Assembly: GCA_039934475.1 (NCBI GenBank)
Contig: JBDTMC010000518.1
Location: forward strand, 1 to 5,421
DNA length: 5,421 bases
Direction: 5' to 3'
DNA from: JBDTMC01 sp039934475
GTDB lineage: Bacteria > Acidobacteriota > Terriglobia > Bryobacterales > Bryobacteraceae
In this document: in pieces, positions 1-5,281 of the stretch
Numbering within the stretch: the first letter of the stretch is position 1
How the letters are laid out: each line of letters begins with the position of its first letter
Translations under genes and position numbers: made by a program
The notes under the pieces: generated by a model
Databases searched by the model: none
Told to the model about the DNA's origin: nothing
The model's input: the letters and a program-made list of their open reading frames with translations, nothing else

Positions 1-258
1 CCCCTGGCCGGGCATTTGACCTTCATGAAGAATTGGGACGTACCCGGTGTCATTGGCTTTGTCGGCACCGTTTGCGGTCGCAGCGGCGTCAATATCGCCA
101 ACTTCTCGCTCGGACGCCAGGAAGCGGAGCCCGGCGCAGGAACTCCGAACACGGCAGTTGCTGTAGTCGAAACTGACGGCATTGTCCCGGAAGCGGTTTT
201 GGCGCAACTACGCGAGAATCCTGCCGTCAGGATCGCCCGTTCCGTTGAGTTCTCTTAG
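1..258 (+). CDS. serA: D-3-phosphoglycerate dehydrogenase, C-terminal ACT domain (5' partial)
   Basis: The reading frame is open from base 1 and ends at TAG 256-258, giving 85 residues of a protein whose start lies upstream of the window. The visible part is a complete ACT-like regulatory domain. It has the hallmark D-x-PGVIG loop (residues 14-20), then a GRSGVNIAN segment with SLGR following, and a closing strand with a VPEAVL helix. This matches the C-terminal end of bacterial SerA, which oxidises 3-phosphoglycerate to 3-phosphohydroxypyruvate as the first step of serine synthesis in the cytoplasm. In the family the ACT domain binds serine or mediates oligomer contacts. The catalytic and NAD-binding domains are outside the window, so another ACT-bearing enzyme cannot be strictly excluded. 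An intrinsic terminator begins 11 bases after the stop, so this gene ends its transcription unit. Confidence 0.85.
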   Translation, partial: PLAGHLTFMKNWDVPGVIGFVGTVCGRSGVNIANFSLGRQEAEPGAGTPNTAVAVVETDGIVPEAVLAQLRENPAVRIARSVEFS

Positions 259-269
259 CGAATCAAACC

Positions 270-303
270 AAGGCGGCGCAGCGGTCGCGCGACGCCGCCT
301 TTT
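270..303 (+). terminator. Intrinsic terminator downstream of serA
   Basis: A perfect 9-bp stem, AAGGCGGCG (270-278) with CGCCGCCTT (293-301), encloses a 14-base loop. The strand then runs TTTT (300-303) and continues T-rich after CGGATTA (TTTT again at 311-314). The GC-rich stem and U run, 11 bases after the serA stop codon, fit Rho-independent termination. The U run is short, so some read-through is possible. Confidence 0.75.
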
Positions 304-356
304 CGGATTATTTTACGTTCACGAGCAAAAATCCGGCGATTTATCTACAGTTTCCA

Positions 357-385
357 TTGCAGGCCCCTAGGGCCTGTGGTAGGAT
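357..385 (+). promoter_or_regulatory. Weak candidate sigma70 promoter for the RNA-binding protein gene
   Basis: TTGCAG (357-362) and TAGGAT (380-385) are spaced by 17 bases, but match the -35 and -10 consensus at only 3/6 and 4/6 positions. Transcription would begin near 392 and leave a leader of about 66 bases. The preceding serA terminator implies that a promoter must exist somewhere in 304-440. This is the best pair I see, with TATCTT (415-420) as an alternative -10. Low confidence. Confidence 0.25.
360..376. repeat. Short inverted repeat upstream of the RNA-binding protein gene
   Basis: CAGGCCC (360-366) and GGGCCTG (370-376) form a perfect 7-bp inverted repeat with a 3-base centre (CTA). 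No T run follows, so it is not a typical terminator. It falls in the spacer of the weak candidate promoter and could be an operator or a chance palindrome. No regulator can be named from the sequence. Confidence 0.4.
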
Positions 386-458
386 TGGTGTGCTGCTTCA
401 TGGACCGTCCCCTGTATCTTAGGTCCCAAACCCCCTACGGAGTCAAAAACCCTACCGA

Positions 459-872
459 ATGAGTTCTACCGTTTTTCTCGGAAACTTACCCGCGTGGGTG
501 ACTGCGGACGATATTCGTTCGTGGCTCACCGCCGAAAACCTGGTCGCCGACAACATAAAAGTAATTCGCAACCCCGAAACCCAAGAATCGAAAGGCTTCG
601 CCTTTATCGAAGCCCCGAACGGTGAAGAGATGAATTCCATCATTCGCCGTTTTGATCGCGCCCCTCTCGAAGACCGTATCTTACGCGCCAATCCTGCACA
701 GCCCCCGAAGTCTAAGGGTCTGCCTGTGAAGCCTGGCGCCGCTGCCGTTGCTCCTGCCGCCGCTCCTATTAACGACCCTCAGCGTTCGCGGCGTGGTGGC
801 AAGAAACATAAACGTCCCGGGTTGAACGCTCCCCAAAGCGCGTTCGCGGAAGAACTGGCCAAAGCTCTTTAA
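459..872 (+). CDS. Small RRM-type RNA-binding protein
   Basis: This 137-residue protein has one N-terminal RNA recognition motif (about residues 3-80). RNP2 is VFLGNL (5-10) and RNP1 is KGFAFIEA (45-52). The aromatic residues F6, F47 and F49 expected to stack on RNA bases are present. The last RNP1 position is Ala instead of an aromatic, as is common in bacterial and cyanobacterial Rbp proteins that carry an E-M or similar ending. After the RRM comes an Ala/Pro-rich linker (about 91-104) and a basic patch RSRRGGKKHKRP (109-120), which probably adds nonspecific RNA affinity, and a short acidic/helical end. Bacterial members are single-RRM proteins thought to bind mRNA or single-stranded RNA, some cold-induced; the target here is unknown. 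The ATG at 459 fits the RRM start, but the only purine-rich site, GGAG (439-442), lies 16 bases away, so initiation may be weak or leader-dependent. It is probably monocistronic, between the serA terminator and the yacL promoter. Confidence 0.88.
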   Translation: MSSTVFLGNLPAWVTADDIRSWLTAENLVADNIKVIRNPETQESKGFAFIEAPNGEEMNSIIRRFDRAPLEDRILRANPAQPPKSKGLPVKPGAAAVAPAAAPINDPQRSRRGGKKHKRPGLNAPQSAFAEELAKAL

Positions 873-987
873 TCCGACTCCGGCCCCCGGCCGGCGTGCC
901 CGATACCTTCGGACCGCACTCATCCTCACGAAAGCAAAACGTTCATCCCCTCGCGGGGTGGACGTGTCGCTGCGAGCGGCTGTAGCA

Positions 988-1015
988 TTTTCACCGGGCA
1001 TACCGGTGTTATACT
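988..1015 (+). promoter_or_regulatory. Extended -10 promoter of the PIN/TRAM gene
   Basis: TATACT (1010-1015) matches the -10 consensus at 5/6 positions and is preceded by TG at 1007-1008, forming TGnTATACT. TTTTCA (988-993) is a 4/6 match to the -35 hexamer at a 16-base spacing. The start of transcription would be about 1021-1023, leaving a leader of roughly 37 bases that carries the AGAGG ribosome binding site. Position and quality make this the likely promoter of the gene starting at 1059. Confidence 0.55.
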
Positions 1016-1025
1016 CAAGCCGGTA
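1001..1025. repeat. Inverted repeat flanking the -10 box (possible operator)
   Basis: TACCGG (1001-1006) and CCGGTA (1020-1025) form a perfect 6-bp inverted repeat separated by 13 bases. The separating bases contain the whole -10 hexamer. The half-site centres are about 19 bases apart, roughly two helical turns, which suits a dimeric DNA-binding protein. Binding here would block RNA polymerase. No repressor gene is visible in the window. Confidence 0.4.
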
Positions 1026-1046
1026 GTCGCAGGGTTGCGGATAACC

Positions 1047-1051
1047 AGAGG
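1047..1051 (+). promoter_or_regulatory. Ribosome binding site deciding the GTG start at 1059
   Basis: AGAGG lies seven bases before GTG 1059-1061. The frame is open further upstream to a TTG at 1035, but that codon has no comparable site and would add eight non-family residues. The site supports initiation at 1059. Confidence 0.65.
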
Positions 1052-1058
1052 TGTTATC

Positions 1059-2144
1059 GTGAGTGATCTACTGTTCATTCGCTCTATTTTCATCATTCTG
1101 CTCGCCTGTGCGGGCTTTTTTCTTCAGCCTTTTCAATTGGATAAACCGATAGCCGGAGTTGTGGGCGCTGCCCTAGGCGTTGGTATTGTCCTCTTTGAAA
1201 TGCGGCTCAAACAAGTGAGTTTGAAACGTTTGATTGGCGCCGCTATAGGCTCCGTCCTGGGTATTCTAGGTGCCTACCTGATGTCCCTGGTTCTTGGCAG
1301 AGCTATCCCCGCCAGCAACAATACCGTCCCCTTTATTGAATTGAGCCTCCTGCTGCTGATGACCTACGTCGGCTTGGTTGTGGGCGCCAGTAAAGGAGAC
1401 ATGCTCAACCTTGCTGCGTTGGGCGGGTTATTCGGTGGCGAGAAGGTCACCAAACACACGTTTAAGATCCTCGACACCAGCGTCATTATTGATGGTCGTA
1501 TTGCCGACATCGCAGAAACGGGTTTTCTTGATGGCACACTCGTGGTGCCCCAATTCGTCCTACGCGAACTACAGCTCGTTGCCGACTCGGCGGACTCGAT
1601 GAAGCGCAATCGCGGCCGCCGCGGTCTAGACATTCTCCAGCGCATCCAGAAGATGCCTCAGCTCAATGTGCAGATTCTGGAAGACGACTTCCCGAATGTC
1701 CGCGACGTCGACATGAAACTGATCGAGCTGGCGAAGGTCTACGATTGTAAAGTCGTCACCAACGATTTCAACCTCAACAAAGTGGCTCAACTGCACGGCG
1801 TCGAGGTTCTGAACATCAACGAGTTGGCCAACGCTCTCAAACCGATTGTTCTTCCGGGTGAAACCATGCGTGTCTTCATCCTCAAAGAGGGCAAGGAGTA
1901 CAACCAGGGGGTTGCCTACCTCGACGACGGAACCATGGTTGTAGTAGACAACGCTAAGAAGCTGATTTCGAAAACCATCGACATTGCTGTCACCAGCGTC
2001 CTTCAAACGACGGCCGGGAAGATGATTTTTGGCCGCTTCGACGAGCGCACTCACGCCGTCCACGATAAGCCCGGCGAGAAGGGGCCGCCGGACCGTAGTC
2101 ATCAACGCGAACAGCACCATCCTCAGCCAGCTGCGAATCAATAG
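1059..2144 (+). CDS. yacL: Membrane-anchored PIN/TRAM domain protein, YacL family (putative RNase)
   Basis: From the GTG start the protein is 361 residues. Four hydrophobic segments (about 6-25, 31-50, 58-80 and 92-111) form an N-terminal membrane anchor. A cytoplasmic PIN nuclease domain follows (about 135-254). Its putative metal-binding acids are present: D139 in LDTSVIIDGR, E171 in VLRELQ, D216/D218 in VRDVD, and D236 in VTNDFNLN. The RGRRGLD segment and the NINELANALKPIVLPGE linker are strongly family-typical. A TRAM domain (about 265-326) with QGVAYLDDGTMVVV and TSVLQTTAGKMIF ends the conserved part, and the last 30 or so residues are a polar, His/Pro-rich tail. PIN domains are usually Mg/Mn-dependent RNases and TRAM binds RNA, so a membrane-bound RNase is likely, although the substrate of YacL proteins is not established to my knowledge. 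It sits 63 bases upstream of gltX, echoing the Firmicutes yacL-ispD-ispF-gltX order. The domain assignment is very sure; the biochemical role is inferred. Confidence 0.93.
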   Translation: MSDLLFIRSIFIILLACAGFFLQPFQLDKPIAGVVGAALGVGIVLFEMRLKQVSLKRLIGAAIGSVLGILGAYLMSLVLGRAIPASNNTVPFIELSLLLLMTYVGLVVGASKGDMLNLAALGGLFGGEKVTKHTFKILDTSVIIDGRIADIAETGFLDGTLVVPQFVLRELQLVADSADSMKRNRGRRGLDILQRIQKMPQLNVQILEDDFPNVRDVDMKLIELAKVYDCKVVTNDFNLNKVAQLHGVEVLNINELANALKPIVLPGETMRVFILKEGKEYNQGVAYLDDGTMVVVDNAKKLISKTIDIAVTSVLQTTAGKMIFGRFDERTHAVHDKPGEKGPPDRSHQREQHHPQPAANQ

Positions 2145-2184
2145 ATTAACCGGGGCCGTCAGGCGAACAGAGAGGGACTGAACC

Positions 2185-2207
2185 CAACCCGCTATAATGG
2201 CGGGTTG
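2185..2207 (+). repeat. Perfect 8-bp hairpin abutting the gltX start codon
   Basis: CAACCCGC (2185-2192) and GCGGGTTG (2200-2207) are exact reverse complements around the 7-base loop TATAATG (2193-2199). The right arm ends immediately before ATG 2208. As DNA it is a dyad centred on a -10 box. In a read-through transcript from yacL it would be a stable stem directly against the AUG. No T run follows, so it is not a terminator. Confidence 0.75.
2193..2198 (+). promoter_or_regulatory. Consensus -10 box for gltX, possibly giving a leaderless mRNA
   Basis: TATAAT is a perfect sigma70-type -10 hexamer. Its last base is nine bases before the A of ATG 2208. With usual spacing the transcript would begin at about 2205-2207, with essentially no leader. 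No good -35 hexamer is present 16-18 bases upstream and there is no TG extension, so activator help or a weak basal promoter is possible. There is no Shine-Dalgarno sequence at a usable distance, consistent with leaderless initiation. Confidence 0.5.
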
Positions 2208-3626
2208 ATGCTTCGAGTTCGTTTCGCCCCCTCGCCCACCGGCTACCTCCACATCGGCAGCGCCAGAACCTTCATTTTCAACTGGCTCTATGCCCGCCGG
2301 AACCACGGCACGATGGTTCTGCGCATCGACGATACCGACGTCGAGCGGAACACCCAAGCGTCCCTCGATTCCATCTTCGACGGTCTCAACTGGCTGGAAC
2401 TGGGGTGGGACGAATTCTATCGCCAGTCTGACCGCCTCGCCCTGCACCGCGAAATGGCCAACGCCATTCTCGCGAAAGGAATGGCCTACCGCGACTTCAC
2501 GCCCGCCCAAACGGACGAGGAGAAAGCCCTTGAGACGGGCCCGTGGCTCTTCAATGCCGGGATGCGCGAACTCTCCATCGAAGCGAGTGATCGCCGCGCT
2601 GCCGCCGGAGAGCCTTTCGTAGTTCGCTTCCGTGTCCCGCGCGAAACCCCCGTTACCGTCAAATTCACTGATCTCGTCTTTGGCGAACAATCCAAATCGT
2701 CAGCCGACATCGAGGACTTCGCGCTCCTCCGCAGCAATGGCATGCCCACGTACCACATGGCTTCCTGTGCCGACGATATCGACTTGCGGATCAGCCATAT
2801 CATTCGCGGCCAGGACCATCTTTCGAACACTTTCAAGCATGTCCTCATCTTTGAGGGCGCGGGCGCGACACCGCCGCTGTTTGCGCACCTTCCGCTGCTC
2901 ATCGCCCCGGACGGCGCCAAGCTCTCCAAACGTAAACATGGCCCGGTGGTATCGGTAACTACCTACCGCGACGCCGGTTTCCTGCCGCATTCCTACGTCA
3001 ACTTCCTCTGCCTTCTTGGCTGGTCTCCCAAAGATAACCGCGAACAGATGACGCGCCAGGAACTGATCGACATTTTCTCCTTTGAAGGCGTCAATCGGAG
3101 CAATGCCGTGGTCAACTTCAGCGAAGAAGACCCCATTGATTCCAAGGCGCTCTGGCTGAACTCCCAGCACCTTCGCACTATGCCCGTCGCCGAACTTGCG
3201 CCCTACGTGCGCCGCACCCTGGAGGCGGCCGGCTTGGCCATCCCCTACGGTGAGGAGTGGTTCCTGTCTACCGTTGACGTCATTCGCTCCCGCTTCGCCA
3301 CCCTGAACGACTTCGTCAGCCGCGGGCGCGCCTATTTCGCCGACGATTTCATTACCGAACCCGGCGCGGCCGAGAAACTGAACCAGCCCGGCGCCAGGGA
3401 GTTGCTCCATGAATTGGGTGACCGCATGGCTGCCACCGAAGAATTCACCGAAGCGAGTGTAGAAGCCGAGTTGCGTAAACTCGCCGCCGACCGCGGCGTG
3501 AAGGCCGGCCTCATCATCAATGGCTCCCGTGCCGCCCTCACTGGACAGCCGGTGGGACCCTCCGCGTTTCACGTTTTCCTCGCCGTGGGCCGTGACCGTA
3601 GCATCGCCCGGCTTCGCAACGCCTGA
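2208..3626 (+). CDS. gltX: Glutamyl-tRNA synthetase (class I)
   Basis: This 472-residue cytoplasmic enzyme charges tRNA(Glu) with glutamate using ATP. The Rossmann catalytic domain opens with RVRFAPSPTGYLHIGSAR, holding the HIGH-type motif HIGS (15-18) and the glutamate-pocket residues R5, A7 and S9 in Thermus-like numbering. The KMSKS-type motif is KLSKR (238-242) followed by KHG. WSPKDNRE and the ALWLN segment lead into the helical anticodon-binding half, which ends with a conserved RAALTGQPVGPSAFHVFLAVGR stretch split over residues 441-462; the length is normal for a discriminating bacterial GluRS. Position 41 is Asp (RIDDTD) where many GluRS have Glu, and the segment before ALWLN has a few extra residues. 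No Cys cluster for zinc is seen in the acceptor-binding domain. ATG 2208 is chosen because it matches the family's N-terminus exactly; TTG 2205 in frame would add one residue. It is likely co-transcribed with the carbamoyltransferase 7 bases downstream. Confidence 0.96.
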   Translation: MLRVRFAPSPTGYLHIGSARTFIFNWLYARRNHGTMVLRIDDTDVERNTQASLDSIFDGLNWLELGWDEFYRQSDRLALHREMANAILAKGMAYRDFTPAQTDEEKALETGPWLFNAGMRELSIEASDRRAAAGEPFVVRFRVPRETPVTVKFTDLVFGEQSKSSADIEDFALLRSNGMPTYHMASCADDIDLRISHIIRGQDHLSNTFKHVLIFEGAGATPPLFAHLPLLIAPDGAKLSKRKHGPVVSVTTYRDAGFLPHSYVNFLCLLGWSPKDNREQMTRQELIDIFSFEGVNRSNAVVNFSEEDPIDSKALWLNSQHLRTMPVAELAPYVRRTLEAAGLAIPYGEEWFLSTVDVIRSRFATLNDFVSRGRAYFADDFITEPGAAEKLNQPGARELLHELGDRMAATEEFTEASVEAELRKLAADRGVKAGLIINGSRAALTGQPVGPSAFHVFLAVGRDRSIARLRNA

Positions 3627-3633
3627 GAAATCC

Positions 3634-5205
3634 ATGATCATCCTCGGAATCGGCGGTCTCCTCAATGAAACCGCTTGCGCCATTCTCCAGGACGGCCGCC
3701 TCGCCGCCGCCGTCGAGCAAAAGAAGATCGCCCGCAACCATCGCGCCGGCGAGATGCCTGACGAAGCTATCGCCGAATGCCTGCGCCTGGCCGGCGTTGC
3801 GGCAACGGGTGTCGATTGCGTTGCCGTCGTTCGCCCCTTTACCTTTGGCCCGGAATCCGAAGTCCACCTCGACTTACGCGAGCGCTTTCCGCATGCCCGC
3901 ATTGCGGTCGTCGAGCATCATCTTGCCCACGCCGCCTCCGCTTACTACGCTTCGCCCTTCGACGAGGCCACCGTCCTCACCATCGATCGCAAGGGCGACT
4001 TCCGCTGCGCCGCGCGCTGGCAGGCCTCGGGATCTCAGTTGCAGATCGACGAGGAGGCGTACTATCCCGATTCATTGGGAGACCTCTACGGCCGTGTCAC
4101 GGAGTTGCTCGGCTTTGAGAAGAACGCCGAAGAACACAAGGTTCAGTGGCTCTCCACCTCGGGTGATGACTCCCAGGTGCCTCTGTTCACGGAGATCCTT
4201 GGCCCCACCGGTTGGCCCCGCCTGGACCGTTCCTACTTCGACGGCGACCGCCAGAACCGCGGCAGCTTTAGTACCCGCGTGTACCAGCGCTTGGGCTTGC
4301 ACGACGGCGCGCTAGTTCCCACTCACCTCCGCGCCAACATTGCCGCCGGGATCCAGCGGGCCGTGGAGCAGGCAGTCCTCACCATGGCCGGAGAAGGCCG
4401 CAACCTCTGCCTCGCCGGCGGCCTCGCTTACAACCCTCTTTTGATCGCTGCGCTGGAAAACAGCGGCCGTTGGCAGAACGTCTTCGTCCAACCCGCTGCC
4501 GGCAACGCTGGAACCTGTATCGGCGCCGTCCTGCATGCCTGGCACGTCCTCTACCACCGCACCGAACGCGTGCCGTTCGAGACTCTCTTCCTGGGTCCGT
4601 CGTATACCGCGGAAGAGATCAAACGCGTCGTCGAAAACTGCAAGTTACGGGCGCGCTACCTGCTCACTACGGATGAAGTGATCGATACCACAGTGCGCCA
4701 GTTGAACGAACACCGCATCATCGCCTGGATGCAGGGACGCATGGAATTCGGTCCCCGCGCGTTAGGCAATCGCAGCATCCTCGCCTCTCCGCTCGACCCC
4801 TATTCGTCGGAGAACCTCAACGCTTACATCAAACACCGCGAGAGCTTCCGCAAGTTTGCCGCCTCCGTCCCGGCGGAGCTTGTGTCGGACTATTTCGAGG
4901 TGGGTCCCAATGCTCGCTTCCTGGCCACCATCGGCCGCGTCAAGGCTGCCCATCGGGATACTTTTGCGAGCGCCATCCTGGGGCACGATCTCGTCCGCGT
5001 CCATACCGTTTCCCAGGAAGACAATCCCCTCTACCACCGGCTGCTGCTCGCTGCCGGTGAGGCCACCGGTCTGCCGGTACTGTATAACACGTCTTTCAAT
5101 CTCTTTAGCGACCCCTTGGTGTGCACACCACGCGACGCTGTCCGCAGCTTCTACTCCTCCGGCATCGATGTTATGTTTGTAGGCAACTTCCTGTTGGAGA
5201 AGTAA
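3634..5205 (+). CDS. NodU/TobZ-family carbamoyltransferase with atypical N-terminal motifs
   Basis: The product is 523 residues, somewhat shorter than many family members. Residues about 1-310 form the Kae1-like (Carbam_trans_N) half, with EHHLAHAASAYY giving the H95-x3-H99 metal motif and D118 spaced 19 residues later, then LCLAGGLAYNPLL and VFVQPAAGNAG (N291). Residues about 320-523 form the C-terminal domain, with QGRMEFGPRALGNRSI (367-382), IKHRE (399-403), NTSFN (485-489) and VCTPRDA. Family members transfer a carbamoyl group from carbamoyl phosphate, through carbamoyl-adenylate, to hydroxyls of Nod factors, antibiotics or other small molecules; the acceptor here is unknown. Several canonical N-terminal motifs are replaced (NET for HDS at 11-13, DRKGD at 118-122, QWLS at 171-174, N291 for Asp), suggesting a distinct subfamily. 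The ATG at 3634 is preferred to an upstream start at 3520 because MIILGIGG matches the family start and the earlier residues overlap gltX. A weak GAGAAA precedes it. It is probably translated from the gltX mRNA. Confidence 0.9.
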   Translation: MIILGIGGLLNETACAILQDGRLAAAVEQKKIARNHRAGEMPDEAIAECLRLAGVAATGVDCVAVVRPFTFGPESEVHLDLRERFPHARIAVVEHHLAHAASAYYASPFDEATVLTIDRKGDFRCAARWQASGSQLQIDEEAYYPDSLGDLYGRVTELLGFEKNAEEHKVQWLSTSGDDSQVPLFTEILGPTGWPRLDRSYFDGDRQNRGSFSTRVYQRLGLHDGALVPTHLRANIAAGIQRAVEQAVLTMAGEGRNLCLAGGLAYNPLLIAALENSGRWQNVFVQPAAGNAGTCIGAVLHAWHVLYHRTERVPFETLFLGPSYTAEEIKRVVENCKLRARYLLTTDEVIDTTVRQLNEHRIIAWMQGRMEFGPRALGNRSILASPLDPYSSENLNAYIKHRESFRKFAASVPAELVSDYFEVGPNARFLATIGRVKAAHRDTFASAILGHDLVRVHTVSQEDNPLYHRLLLAAGEATGLPVLYNTSFNLFSDPLVCTPRDAVRSFYSSGIDVMFVGNFLLEK

Positions 5206-5281
5206 CTATGTCGCACGGACCTCTCGCCTGCCGAAGGTTGCGCGTCCGGCACGGTCGTCGCCGTCACGCTAAACTACTAGC

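Noticed and set aside
880..894. CCGGCC-CCC-GGCCGG hairpin after the RRM gene
   Set aside because: A 6-bp GC stem with a 3-base loop and no T run. It may aid Rho-dependent ending or 3' stability, but it does not meet the intrinsic terminator pattern.
947..958. CCCC-TCGC-GGGG mini-hairpin upstream of the yacL promoter
   Set aside because: Only four base pairs and no flanking T run; expected by chance in this composition.
1035..1058. Upstream TTG start extending the PIN/TRAM protein by eight residues
   Set aside because: GTG 1059 has AGAGG at a 7-base distance, and the family begins just before the first membrane segment. The TTG has no comparable site.
1626..2690. A 354-codon open frame on the - strand spanning the yacL-gltX junction
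   Set aside because: It runs antisense through two strongly conserved proteins and their intergenic promoter, has no family-like motifs, and has no plausible promoter of its own that I could see.
3520..3633. In-frame extension of the carbamoyltransferase into gltX
   Set aside because: The extra 38 residues overlap the conserved GluRS C-terminus and do not resemble the family start, whereas MIILGIGG at 3634 does.
2700..3902. A 400-codon open frame on the - strand
   Set aside because: It is antisense to gltX and the start of the carbamoyltransferase, shows no recognisable domain, and is explained by the GC-rich codon pattern of the + strand genes.
5242..5269. Imperfect hairpin (GCGT/ACGC outer, ACGG/CCGT inner) after the carbamoyltransferase
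   Set aside because: The arms are separated by an asymmetric internal loop and no T run follows, so I do not call it a terminator.
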